From Natronoarchaeum rubrum (GTDB lineage Archaea; Halobacteriota; Halobacteria; Halobacteriales; Natronoarchaeaceae), in the NCBI RefSeq assembly GCF_024494695.1, contig NZ_JANHDP010000001.1, forward strand, positions 186,001 to 250,000: 64,000 bases of DNA. The letters are read 5' to 3'. Below are positions 42,504 to 51,088 of the stretch, one piece after another. Each line of letters begins with the position of its first letter. Position 1 is the stretch's first letter. Below the pieces are notes generated by a model. That model did no database searches and was not told where the DNA came from. It saw nothing but the letters and a program-made list of their open reading frames with translations. A program made the position numbers and the translations under genes.

Positions 42504-44986
42504 GACGACTCACCCTCGAACGCCACGGTCTCCTCGCCCTCTATCGTCCGGTTCATCGGCTTCTGGTCGTTGTCGAGCCAGCGCTCGAACTGGTCGTCGT
42601 AGTGCGCCGAGAAGTAGTCGCCCGAGTTCCCGCCGGGCAGGATCGCGGTGGCGTCGCCGCCCGGTTCGACGACCATCCGCCAACTGGAGCCGACCGCCGA
42701 ATCGACGCGGTAGTTTTTCACCGTCGCCGACGAGCCGTCCGCCGCCAGCGTGTCGTAGTTCAGGAACGGCGCCTGGGCACCGAATGGGTGGTCGATCGCC
42801 CGCGTCGAGTTCCAGTCGCCGTACGTCGACCAGTCTTCGGCGTCGATCTCCGCCAGCGCTTCGTCGAGGGCGGCGACCATCGCCTCGGCGCGAGAGCGAT
42901 CGTCGTACAGCGCGCTGTCGGCCGACAGCGTCGCGAGCACCCAGTCGTTCGGATAGTACGACTCATCGAGATCGGCGTCGGAGAACGTCGGGTCGGCGGT
43001 CCGCTGTCGGAAGTGATCCATCCACCGGGCGAACACCAGCGCGCCCCGGGAGTCCCGGTCCATCCGGTAGTTCCACTCGTCGAGCGTGGCGGCGGCCTCA
43101 GTGAGTCGATCGTCGGCGTCTGTACTGTCGTTCACTGCGGCGAGCAGTTCGGGGACCAACTGCTCGGCGCGCCCGTCCCGAACGTCGCTCTGCAGCGTAC
43201 GGTGGAACTCGTGGTCGATCGCCTCGCCCTCGGACACCGCAGCGTCGAGGCGCTCGTAGATCCGCGCGCCGCGGTACGGCGTCGCGTAGTCGGCGCCGAC
43301 GTAGTGGATGGGGTCGTCCGCGACGCGCTGGTTGGCCGTCGCCAGCACGTCCGGGTCGATCGCGTGGGGCTTCTCCTCGAAGGGGACGAAGCCGTCCCAC
43401 GTCGAGGTGCCGAACGGCTCGAACCCTTCCCACTCTCCCTCGCCGGCCGAGCCGTCGAAGATCCGGTCGCCTCGAACCGCCTCGCCGTCGATCCGCCGGA
43501 TCGGGAGTTTGCCGGTGGCGTAGTACATCGTCCGGCCGTCGGCGTCCGCGTACACGAGATTCTGGGTCGGAAGGTCGAACTTCCGCGTCGACTCGCGCAG
43601 GTCGTCGAGCCCCTCGCTCCGGCCGAACTCCTCGATCGCCACCGTCGTCCGGGTCGCGGTGTGGCCGGTCCAGGCGACGCCGACGCGCCGGCCCTCGCGC
43701 TCGATCATCGGGCCGTGGACGGTCTTTTTGAGATCGAGCGTTCGATCCTCGCCGCCCGAGACCGGAATCTCGCGCTCCTCGACGTCGAACTCGCGCCACT
43801 CGCCCCGGTATCGGTAGCGGTCGCCCGCGTCGTCGACCTCGTAGCGGTAGCAGTCGAGCACGTCCGCGCCGACGTTGGTAAAGGACCAGACGCCGCTGTC
43901 GTTCGCGCCCGCGATGACGAACGGGACGCCCGGGAACGTCGCCCCCCGCACCGAGCGCTCGGGCGTCTCGACGTGCTGCTCGTACCAGACCGGGGGCGCC
44001 ATCAGCGAGAGGTGGGGATCGTACGCGAGCAGCGGCGAACCGCTGTCGGTGTGCTCGCCCGAAACGACCCAGCTGTTCGAGCCGACGCCGGTCGGCGTCT
44101 CGAATCCCGAGAGCCACGCGGTCAGGTCGGCGTCGATCGGCGCGGGACGTTCGATGTCGGCCGGCGCGGAGCCTTCGGTATCGGCTGGTTCGGAGCGTCC
44201 GGACGCCGCGGCGCTCCCGGCGTCGTCGGTAGCGCCGCCGCTTCCCGCGTTCCGTCCGCGGACGCCGCCGACGCCGTCGGTCGACGCCCGCAGGATCGGT
44301 ACGTCGTGGTCCAGACGCCGCGGATACAGTTCGCTGAGGAGATCCTCGCCGAGCTGCTCCCGAAGTAGCGCCCGGCGCAGTTCGACGAAGCTCCCCGTGA
44401 GGTCCCACGAGATCTGCTTTTCCATCAGCATCGAGTCCGCGGGGGTCCACGGCCGGGGCTCGAAGCCCAGCAGCTCGAACTCCAGTTGGAGCTGTTCGCT
44501 CTCGAACGCCGCGTTGACGCCGTCGGCGTACGCCTCGACGAACGGTGCGACTCGCGTGTCGGCGACGAGTTCCCACGTCGCTTCGGCGGCGCCCGCGAAG
44601 TCCATCGCGACGTGGAACTCGTCGCTCTCGACGGTGGCCTCGCCGGCGACCTCCGAGAGTCGGCCGCGCATCTGGCGACGCTGGAGGTCGAGTTGGAAGC
44701 CGCGGTCGAACGCCTGGACGTAGCCGACCGCGAAGTAGGCCGCGCGCTCGTCGTCGGCCTCGACGTGGGGGATACCGTAGTCGTCGACGTACAGGCTCGC
44801 GTCGCCGTAGGGGCTCTCGACGCTGTCCGGGAGCGATCGATCGGCGGCGTCCCAGGCGTCGCCCGACAGGGGCGCAAACTGGTCGAGCAGGTCGGCGGCC
44901 GAGGAAAGCGAGAGTCCGCCGACGCCGGCCGCGAGGACGCCCGCGAGCACGCCGCGGCGCGTAGTTTCGTCAGTCACCACGGACAC
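42500..44986 (-). CDS. Tat-exported penicillin acylase family hydrolase
   Basis: 828 residues. The signal has TTRRGVLAGVLAAGVGGLSL (residues 8-27). The alpha part (about 57-230) includes VYVDDYGIPHVEAD-like SLYVDDYGIPHVEADDE and FAVGYVQAFDRGFQLD. A low-complexity spacer (about 240-290) precedes TGVGSNSWVVSGEHTDSG, where Ser303 is the expected N-terminal nucleophile freed by self-cleavage. The large beta part follows. These Ntn-hydrolases cut amide bonds of acyl amino acids, acyl-homoserine lactones or penicillins. Export suggests degradation of external amides or signal quenching. It is cotranscribed with the 142-residue membrane protein. Confidence 0.9.
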   Translation of the reverse strand: MSVVTDETTRRGVLAGVLAAGVGGLSLSSAADLLDQFAPLSGDAWDAADRSLPDSVESPYGDASLYVDDYGIPHVEADDERAAYFAVGYVQAFDRGFQLDLQRRQMRGRLSEVAGEATVESDEFHVAMDFAGAAEATWELVADTRVAPFVEAYADGVNAAFESEQLQLEFELLGFEPRPWTPADSMLMEKQISWDLTGSFVELRRALLREQLGEDLLSELYPRRLDHDVPILRASTDGVGGVRGRNAGSGGATDDAGSAAASGRSEPADTEGSAPADIERPAPIDADLTAWLSGFETPTGVGSNSWVVSGEHTDSGSPLLAYDPHLSLMAPPVWYEQHVETPERSVRGATFPGVPFVIAGANDSGVWSFTNVGADVLDCYRYEVDDAGDRYRYRGEWREFDVEEREIPVSGGEDRTLDLKKTVHGPMIEREGRRVGVAWTGHTATRTTVAIEEFGRSEGLDDLRESTRKFDLPTQNLVYADADGRTMYYATGKLPIRRIDGEAVRGDRIFDGSAGEGEWEGFEPFGTSTWDGFVPFEEKPHAIDPDVLATANQRVADDPIHYVGADYATPYRGARIYERLDAAVSEGEAIDHEFHRTLQSDVRDGRAEQLVPELLAAVNDSTDADDRLTEAAATLDEWNYRMDRDSRGALVFARWMDHFRQRTADPTFSDADLDESYYPNDWVLATLSADSALYDDRSRAEAMVAALDEALAEIDAEDWSTYGDWNSTRAIDHPFGAQAPFLNYDTLAADGSSATVKNYRVDSAVGSSWRMVVEPGGDATAILPGGNSGDYFSAHYDDQFERWLDNDQKPMNRTIEGEETVAFEGESS

Positions 44987-45042
44987 CGAGACGCCGATCC
45001 GTAATGATAATTGTGGTGGTTATCGCAGGCGGCGATCCGGCG

Positions 45043-45621
45043 TCAGTTCGACTGGCTGACCGCAGCGCCGAGCGCGCCGCCGAGTCCGCCCAGCACCGCG
45101 GGATAGACTGCGCCGGCCAGTAGCACCGCCGTGATCGCGTCGGGGGCGATCGTTCCTTCGCCGACCGCGTAGCCGAAGACGACGACGCCGACGGTCGCGA
45201 GCGGGAGGTAGCCGGCGGTGACGAGCGCGCCGACCGTCGCGCCGTCGGCCGCCGTCGCGGCGCGCGAGAGCGTCGCGGCCGCGACGCCCGCGCCGAGCAG
45301 GACCAGCGCCGGCACTAAGAATAGCAGCGCGATCGAGCCGCCGTCGGCGCTCGTGACGAAGTTCCGAGTCTGCGTGCCGCCGAAGCCCGGTAGCTCGGTG
45401 TCGACGAAGTGGGCGTTGTAGAACAGCCACCCGACTGCCTTCCACGCCGGGATCGGGTCGCCGCCGAACAGCTCGGCGACGGCGTTGAACCCCTCCAGCC
45501 GTTCCTCGACGGCGCCGCGTTGGGTGACGTACGTGACGAGGTAGCCCAGCACGTAGGCCGCCACGCCGGTCGTCGCTCCGAGTCCGATCGTCCGCCCGTC
45601 GATTCGATCTGTGAGGCTCAC
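45043..45621 (-). CDS. Haloarchaeal multi-pass membrane protein
   Basis: 192 residues with about five hydrophobic segments (GATTGVAAYVLGYLVTYV at the start, IALLFLVPALVLLGAGVAAATL in the middle, AITAVLLAGAVYPAVLGGLGGALG at the end). Between the first and second lies an aromatic loop AWKAVGWLFYNAHFVDTELPGFGG. This organisation is common in haloarchaeal proteins of unknown role. No function can be assigned. Confidence 0.65.
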   Translation of the reverse strand: MSLTDRIDGRTIGLGATTGVAAYVLGYLVTYVTQRGAVEERLEGFNAVAELFGGDPIPAWKAVGWLFYNAHFVDTELPGFGGTQTRNFVTSADGGSIALLFLVPALVLLGAGVAAATLSRAATAADGATVGALVTAGYLPLATVGVVVFGYAVGEGTIAPDAITAVLLAGAVYPAVLGGLGGALGAAVSQSN

Positions 45622-45715
45622 ACCGGGGACTGTCCCACCTGCGTGATATAGCTGGTGGATTCGACACCCTCGTCCACCGCTGCGCGTTTATCCGCTTCGG
45701 CGTCCTATCCCGCCT

Positions 45716-46603
45716 ATGGAGTGGAATCTGGATGCTCCGACCGCTCGATCGAGGGGTGCCGTCGCCGCGGTCGTCCTCGCCGCCGTCGTCGCGGCCGTCG
45801 CCGCGGTCAGGTCGCTGCGGACCGACGCCGAGACCGACCGAGCGCGGCTGCTCGACGCCGCGGCCGCCCGCCCCGAACGGACGTTCGATCCGGACGACGT
45901 GGCGGACCTCCCCGCCCCGGTCCGCCGGTACTTCGAGACGGTGCTCGACGAGGGGCAACCGCACAGCCGCACCGTCCGACTGGAACAGCGCGGCCAGTTC
46001 CGCGTTGGCGACGCGAACTCGGACTGGAAGCCGCTGGAAGCGACCCAGCGCGTCACGGTCGACCCCCCGGGGTTCGTCTGGGACGCCACGGTTCGGCTGG
46101 CGCCGTTCGTCCCGGTGCGCGTCGTCGACGCCTACGTCGAGGGCGAGGGATCGCTTCGGGCCAGACTGCTTTCGGTGCTCACGGTCGCCGACGCCGACCC
46201 GTCGCCGGAACTGGACGCCGGCGAGTTGCAGCGCTACCTCGCGGAGGCCGTCTGGTACCCGACCGCGCTGCTGCCCGGCGCGGGCGTCCGGTGGGACTCG
46301 ATCGACGAGCGCTCCGCGCGGGCGACCCTGGAGCACGAGGACACGACCGTCTCGCTGGTCTTCGAGTTCGACGACGAGAATCTCGTCGAGCGCGTCGTCG
46401 CCGACGACCGGCCGCGGGCGGTCGACGACGGCTTCGAGCCGACCCGGTGGACCGGACGGTTCTGGGACTACCGGGAGCGAAACGGCGTGCTCGTGCCGAC
46501 GGTCGCCGAGGTCGAGTGGAATCTCCCAGAAGGAGACCTTCCCTACTGGCGCGCCACGATCTCCGACTTCGAGCACCGGCCGGCGGCGTCGGAACGGCGC
46601 TGA
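45716..46603 (+). CDS. DUF6920/DUF6544-like membrane-anchored protein
   Basis: 295 residues. One hydrophobic anchor (residues 14-32) is followed by a soluble beta-rich domain beginning DLPAPVRRYFETVLDEGQPHSRTVRLEQRGQF, given in two pieces here (LPAPVRRYFETVLDEGQP, RTVRLEQRGQF). The LP-x-PVRRYF start and later YLAEAVWYPTALLPG and WDYRERNGVLVPT match a broad family of unknown function near DUF6544. It may be a lipid-binding or lipoprotein-like domain. The MBL gene follows in the same direction, 91 bases on. Confidence 0.75.
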   Translation: MEWNLDAPTARSRGAVAAVVLAAVVAAVAAVRSLRTDAETDRARLLDAAAARPERTFDPDDVADLPAPVRRYFETVLDEGQPHSRTVRLEQRGQFRVGDANSDWKPLEATQRVTVDPPGFVWDATVRLAPFVPVRVVDAYVEGEGSLRARLLSVLTVADADPSPELDAGELQRYLAEAVWYPTALLPGAGVRWDSIDERSARATLEHEDTTVSLVFEFDDENLVERVVADDRPRAVDDGFEPTRWTGRFWDYRERNGVLVPTVAEVEWNLPEGDLPYWRATISDFEHRPAASERR

Positions 46604-46694
46604 CCGACGGGGGCGTCCACGCCGGAACGACGATGACCGGCGGGAGACGCCGGCGCCGGAAACATTGACGGTGCTGGCCCGTCTCCGACGATCC

Positions 46695-47666
46695 GTGCAG
46701 GTCCATCCGATCGCGCTGGACAACGAGGAGTTCGAGGGGAACAACGACGCGTACCTTCTCGATGCAGGCGGAGAGACGGCGCTGGTCGACACCGGCGTCG
46801 CGACGCCCGCCGTCCGCGAGCAGCTCGAAGCCGGCCTCGCCGAGCGCGGGCACGATTTCGAGAGCATCGACGCGGTGATCCTGACCCACTGGCACGCCGA
46901 CCACGCGGGGCTCGCGGGGACGATCCAGCGCGTCGGCGGTGCGCGCGTCGTCGTCCACGAGGCCGACGCCCCGATGGTTCGCCGGGACGCCGACGCCCGG
47001 GCGGCGCTCCGCGAGCGCCACGAAACCATCTTCGAGGAGTGGGGGATGCCGACCGAGAAGCGCGCGGGGCTTCGGGAGATGCTGGAGTCCGACGCGCTTG
47101 TCGACCCGCCCGAGACCGTCGAGACGATCGCGGACGGCGACGAGATTTCGGTCGGCGACCGGACGCTGCGGGCGGTTCACGCGCCGGGCCACACGGCCGG
47201 GCTCACGTGTTTCGAGTTCGAGACGGATGCGGGGCGCGAGGCGTTCGTCGGCGACGCGATTTTGCCGGAGTACACGCCGAACGTCGGCGGCGCGGACCTC
47301 CGGGTCGACCGGCCGCTGGAGCGATACCTCGCGAGCCTGCGCCGGATCGTCGACCGGGACTACGAGCGCGCCTGGCCCGGCCACCGGAACGTCATCGAGG
47401 CGCCGAGCGAGCGCGCGCGGGCGATCGTCGAGCACCACCGCGAGCGCACCGAGCGCGTCGTCGACGTGCTCGACGCCCACGGCCCAGCGGACGCGTGGAC
47501 GGTGAGCGCGCGCCTGTTCGGCGAGCTGGAGGGTATCCACGTCCTCCACGGCCCCGGCGAGGCGTACGCGCACCTCGATCACCTGCGGCGCCACGGCGTC
47601 GTCGAGCACACCGCGGACGGGTACCGCCTCGCCGACGGACCGCCGGCGATCGACTCGATCGTGTAG
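46695..47666 (+). CDS. Metallo-beta-lactamase fold hydrolase with GTG start
   Basis: 323 residues from GTG 46695 (VQVHPIALDNEEFEGNNDAYLL). No ATG precedes it in a sensible place. Metal ligands are THWHADHAGL, PGHTAGL, VGDAILPEY and WPGHRNVI. The C-terminal 70 residues (DAWTVSARLFGELEGIHVLHGPGEAYAHLDHLRRHGVVEH) look like a winged helix. The family hydrolyses thioesters, lactones or similar esters with two metals; hydroxyacylglutathione-type activity is the usual guess but the substrate is unknown. Confidence 0.85.
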   Translation: MQVHPIALDNEEFEGNNDAYLLDAGGETALVDTGVATPAVREQLEAGLAERGHDFESIDAVILTHWHADHAGLAGTIQRVGGARVVVHEADAPMVRRDADARAALRERHETIFEEWGMPTEKRAGLREMLESDALVDPPETVETIADGDEISVGDRTLRAVHAPGHTAGLTCFEFETDAGREAFVGDAILPEYTPNVGGADLRVDRPLERYLASLRRIVDRDYERAWPGHRNVIEAPSERARAIVEHHRERTERVVDVLDAHGPADAWTVSARLFGELEGIHVLHGPGEAYAHLDHLRRHGVVEHTADGYRLADGPPAIDSIV

Positions 47667-47674
47667 CTTCTCGG

Positions 47675-48397
47675 TCAGCCCCAGTCGTCGACCGTCTTCT
47701 GTGCGGGAGCGTCGGACGCGTCGGCGTCCGTCCTCCCGAGACGCTCGAAGGAGATCTCGTACTCTATCGGGAGCTCGGACACGTCCACACGGGCGAGCAG
47801 CGCGGGCGTCTCGCTCGCCGTCGCTTCGGCGATCGCGCGCTGGTTGCGCTCCAGCCCGCCGTCACCGGTCTTGATCTCGCAGCGGTATCTGGCGACGCGA
47901 CGGCCGGCGATCGCGACCGCGAACTCGCAGTCCGGCCGCCACGCGCCGGGCTGCTCCGGCGCTGTCAGCGGTTCGGGATCGGCGTCGACCTCGACCGCCA
48001 GCTCGGCGTCCCGCGAGAGGTCGAACTCGCGGCGGAGATAGTGGTCCAGCGGCGTCGCCACACCGTCGCCCGCCGTCAGCAACGCCTCGCCCAGCGCGCC
48101 GTACTGGTCGGCAGTCACGGCGTACCGCCAGCCGTCCTCCGGGTCGCTCTCGGGTAGTGGCGGGTCGGAGCGGCTCGCGCCGACGAGATACGCGTCGGCG
48201 TCGGTGTCGTCCCGGGGTGCGACGGCCTGCAGCCGCACGTCGCCGCCGCTGGCCGAGAGGTCGGCAGCCTCCGCTTCGGCGTCGTCGCGCGAGTCGTAGC
48301 GACGCCGCGGTCCGGCGTCCGCGACCAGCCGCTCGACCCCGTCGTTGCGCTCGCGGGCGGACTCCTTGATCGCGACGACGAACGACTCTCCGGGCAT
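47675..48397 (-). CDS. Possible PD-(D/E)XK-fold protein
   Basis: 240 residues from ATG 48397. The C-terminal half reads WRPDCEFAVAIAGRRVARYRCEIKTGDGGLERNQRAIAEA in two parts (RPDCEFAVAIAGRR, CEIKTGDGGLERNQRA): Asp156, Glu174, Lys176 and Gln186 follow the D-ExK-Q order of restriction-endonuclease-like nucleases. The first half is a separate acidic domain with no recognised motif (LVADAGPRRRYDSRDDAEAEAADLS in part resembles a nucleotide-independent cap). It is convergent with the MBL gene (9 bases between stops). No defence genes are adjacent, so a nuclease role is a hypothesis. Confidence 0.5.
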   Translation of the reverse strand: MPGESFVVAIKESARERNDGVERLVADAGPRRRYDSRDDAEAEAADLSASGGDVRLQAVAPRDDTDADAYLVGASRSDPPLPESDPEDGWRYAVTADQYGALGEALLTAGDGVATPLDHYLRREFDLSRDAELAVEVDADPEPLTAPEQPGAWRPDCEFAVAIAGRRVARYRCEIKTGDGGLERNQRAIAEATASETPALLARVDVSELPIEYEISFERLGRTDADASDAPAQKTVDDWG

Positions 48398-48533
48398 CGT
48401 AGCTCTACCGGGGCGCTCTCGCCGGACCGGCATCACTGCTGCGGTGGCCGCTCGCGGTCGAGCGCCCCGCGCCGGTCCCGAGCGTCGGTGCTGGGGCCCC
48501 ACGGATATTACGGATCGCGTTGTGGACTCGCAC

Positions 48534-48719
48534 ATGGCGCATCAGCCAGAAGAACCGGAGCGGTACGTCTGCGAGGGTTGCCAGGCAGTGTACGCGGGGA
48601 CCGCCTACGCCGAGGACGGCGGCCACAGCTTCGAGGCGCCGACCGAGTGTGCGGCCTGCGGGTCGTCGTCGTTCGTCAGGTTCGTGCAGTGGACGCACCA
48701 CTCGTCGAGCGAGACCTGA
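48534..48719 (+). CDS. Small two-CxxC zinc-ribbon protein
   Basis: 61 residues from ATG 48534. Cysteine pairs YVCEGCQAVY and ECAACGSSS are spaced about 35 residues apart, forming a four-cysteine zinc ribbon. A TATA-like GGATATTACG (48503-48512) precedes it by 22-31 bases. It is one of several such tiny proteins in this window. Function unknown. Confidence 0.75.
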   Translation: MAHQPEEPERYVCEGCQAVYAGTAYAEDGGHSFEAPTECAACGSSSFVRFVQWTHHSSSET

Positions 48720-48774
48720 CGACGCGACGGTGCCTCGGCCGCCGGGCTGCGGCGTCGGACCCCGACGCAGCCGT

Positions 48775-48945
48775 TCACAGCTCCAGTTCGCTGACGACGC
48801 CTGCGACGTTCGCCCCGGCGCCGAGCGCGGCGACGCCGACGCCGAGCAGCCACGCCGCCGTCCGGGCCTCGGCGAAGGTCGCGATCCAGAGCCCCGCCGC
48901 GAGCGCGAGCCCGCCGGCGACGATCAGGCGCGCGAACCGCTCCAT
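48775..48945 (-). CDS. Two-helix membrane protein of 56 residues
   Basis: The ATG complementary to 48943-48945 starts MERFARLIVAGGLALAAGLWIATFAEARTAAWLLGVGVAALGAGANVAGVVSELEL in pieces: MERFARLIVAGGLALAAGL, then AWLLGVGVAALGAGANVAGV. Two hydrophobic segments joined by a short charged turn suggest a hairpin in the membrane. The family is not recognised. Confidence 0.55.
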   Translation of the reverse strand: MERFARLIVAGGLALAAGLWIATFAEARTAAWLLGVGVAALGAGANVAGVVSELEL

Positions 48946-48993
48946 GGTCGACCGTCCTCCGCGAGGGCAGTAAGCCTCACGGCTCTGCCGGTT

Positions 48994-49040
48994 GGCGTCG
49001 GCGTCTCGGTTCGTCCGGCTGGCGTCGGCGTCTCGGCTCG
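48994..49040 (+). repeat. Two 20-base direct repeats, 27-base period
   Basis: GGCGTCGGCGTCTCGG followed by T or C and TCG occurs at 48994-49013 and again at 49021-49040 with one difference. It lies in the 150-base gap upstream of the DUF393 gene. Its short length and GC bias make it possibly accidental. Confidence 0.45.
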
Positions 49041-49099
49041 ACGCCCCGGCCGGTCCCGAGTGGATAAACGTTAGTTGCCGGGAGTCCGTAGTCGGAACC

Positions 49100-49504
49100 A
49101 TGACCGAAGCGACGCTCGTCTACGACGACGACTGCGGCTTCTGCACGTGGTGGGCGGAGTTCGTCGACGACCGCTCGGACCTCCGGATCGTCGGGTTCGC
49201 AGACCTGACCTCGGAGCTTCGCGACCGGCTCCCCGAGGACTACGAGGAGTGCGCCCACCTCGTCGCCGACGGCGAGGTGTACTCCTGCGGCGCGGCGATG
49301 GAGGAAGCCATCGTTCGCTCGGACGTGCGCGAGGAACTCGTCGACGCCATCGAGTTCGGGCGACAGTTCGAGGACTACGGTCGGGTCCGAGAACGGGTCT
49401 ACCGCCTGATCGCCGATAACCGCGAGACGGCCGGCAAGCTGATGTCGACGACGCCGCCGGCCCGTCGCGACGCGGGCGACGAGGAGCGCGGGTCCGGCGA
49501 CTGA
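49100..49504 (+). CDS. DCC1-like thiol-disulfide oxidoreductase (DUF393)
   Basis: 134 residues from ATG 49100. The start TLVYDDDCGFCTWWAEFV carries the family motif D-x-D-C-x-x-C (DDDCGFC) after a strand, as in the DUF393/DCC1 proteins that resemble thioredoxins. The C-terminal FEDYGRVRERVYRLIADNR matches the ending of the family. It is expected to exchange disulfides, perhaps on partners in the membrane. The convergent neighbour is a lipase-maturation-factor family gene, and DUF393 proteins often occur next to such genes. Confidence 0.85.
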   Translation: MTEATLVYDDDCGFCTWWAEFVDDRSDLRIVGFADLTSELRDRLPEDYEECAHLVADGEVYSCGAAMEEAIVRSDVREELVDAIEFGRQFEDYGRVRERVYRLIADNRETAGKLMSTTPPARRDAGDEERGSGD

Positions 49505-49527
49505 GCGGCCGGCTCCGGGGTCGCCAC

Positions 49528-51000
49528 TCACAGGCGTCGACGCCGATGCTGCGACGCCCCGCTACGGACTTCCTCCAGCGACGTGGCTCCGACGTCCGTT
49601 CCGACGCGCTCGCGACGCCACCAGTCGCCGGTGTTCGCCCGCTCCTCCGGCGTCGTGTACCGATACCGGTATCGGATCGCCCGGACGTGTTCCGGCGGGT
49701 CGTCCGGGAACGGGTTCTCCGCGACGAGACCGAGGGTTCCCTCGTCGCCCTCCAGCAGATCGACGAGCATGCGCGTGAACCACGGCTGGCGTCGCGGCGT
49801 CGGCGCCATCGCGGCGAACCAGAGCTGCCAGTCCAGCCGGAGGTGGTAGGGTGCGATCTGGGGCGGCCGCCGGCCCGAGTCGGTCGGCTTGCCGGGGAAC
49901 TCGTAGGTTCGCCACTCCGTGTCGTCGGTGACGACCTCGTCGTCGGTCCCTTCGACGACGATCTCGTGGCGCTGCCTGGTGATCGAGCCGAACGCGCCGT
50001 AGGTGTTGACGAGGTGCAGCGGGTCGAACGCGGTGTTCATCACCTGCTGCTCGGAGAGCATGTTTTTGACGGGCTGGACGCTCAGGGCGACGACGCCGAC
50101 CGCCAGCACGAGCGCCAGGAGTTCCAGCCCGACCGGCGCGGGCGTCGGCGAGGGAACGGCGACGGGCAGCGCGGCGGCGAGGACGCCGTCGCTGAACAGG
50201 CTGACCGCGAGCACGATCGTCAGCGCGTTGAGCCACGAGAAGTTCCCCGTCAGCATCAGCCAGCCCTGGAATCCGATCGTCGCGACGCCCGCGATCGACG
50301 CGAACGGCTGCGGGGCGAAGTAGAGGAACGGGACCAGCAGTTCGACGACGTGGTTCCCGAACGTCTCGGCGCGATGGACCCGGTCGGGCAGGTGGTGGGC
50401 GAACCAGCTGAGCGGGTTCGGCATCGGCTGGGTCTCGTAGTGGTAGTCCATCGCCGTCAGGTCGCGCCAACATTGGTCGCCGCGCAGTTTGATCAGCCCC
50501 GCTCCGAACATATTTCTGAACAGTACCCACCGGAGCAGCCAGACCACCAGCGCGGGCGCCGCGGCGTCGCCGGCGCCCAGAAAGATCGCCAGAAATCCGG
50601 TCTCCAGCAGCATCGACTCCCAGCCGAAGCCGTAGAACAGCTGGCCGGCGTTGACGAAGGAGAGATAGAGGAGCCACAGCGCGGCCCACAGTAGCATCGA
50701 CGCCGGGATCGCGAGCGGCTCCGGAAGCCAGTACGGGCCCGCCAGCAGCGCCAGCGCCGAGAGGGCGACGCCGCTCCACGCCGCGGCGCCGATCGCGCGG
50801 TCGCTGGGATACCGGTAAAAGAGGCTCGGGCGCTCCCGAAACGAGGCATGCTCGACGTACCGGTCGATCGGCAGCAAGCCGTCCTCGCCGACCAGCGGCC
50901 GGAACTGCCGCGCGGCGGCGAGAAACCCCAGTAGATAGATCGCGGCGAGGCCGCGCTGGAAGAGAAAGCGGACGAGCCAGTACTGCTCGCCGAGCCACAT
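49528..51000 (-). CDS. Lipase maturation factor family membrane protein
   Basis: 490 residues with about nine hydrophobic segments. The N-terminus MWLGEQYWLVRFLFQRGLAAIYLLGFLAAARQF and the blocks FGWESMLLETGFLAIFLG, RNMFGAGLIKLRGDQCW, TAMDYHYETQPMPNPLSWF and MLTGNFSWLNALT (parts listed) match LMF1-type proteins, which in animals help lipases fold in the ER. The C-terminal soluble half has APYHLRLDWQLWFAAM. Its prokaryotic role is unknown. It sits beside the DUF393 redox gene. Confidence 0.85.
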   Translation of the reverse strand: MWLGEQYWLVRFLFQRGLAAIYLLGFLAAARQFRPLVGEDGLLPIDRYVEHASFRERPSLFYRYPSDRAIGAAAWSGVALSALALLAGPYWLPEPLAIPASMLLWAALWLLYLSFVNAGQLFYGFGWESMLLETGFLAIFLGAGDAAAPALVVWLLRWVLFRNMFGAGLIKLRGDQCWRDLTAMDYHYETQPMPNPLSWFAHHLPDRVHRAETFGNHVVELLVPFLYFAPQPFASIAGVATIGFQGWLMLTGNFSWLNALTIVLAVSLFSDGVLAAALPVAVPSPTPAPVGLELLALVLAVGVVALSVQPVKNMLSEQQVMNTAFDPLHLVNTYGAFGSITRQRHEIVVEGTDDEVVTDDTEWRTYEFPGKPTDSGRRPPQIAPYHLRLDWQLWFAAMAPTPRRQPWFTRMLVDLLEGDEGTLGLVAENPFPDDPPEHVRAIRYRYRYTTPEERANTGDWWRRERVGTDVGATSLEEVRSGASQHRRRRL

Positions 51001-51088
51001 ACGGCGTCGTGAGTCGGTCGACGGACAAAGGCATGGCGCCGACGCGGCTGCCCGCAGACGGCATGGCGCCGACGCGACGGACTCCTCG

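Noticed and set aside
45020..47029. 669-residue minus-strand frame
   Set aside because: It runs through three real genes in other frames and lacks any motif. The gene at 45043-45621 occupies part of it in another frame.
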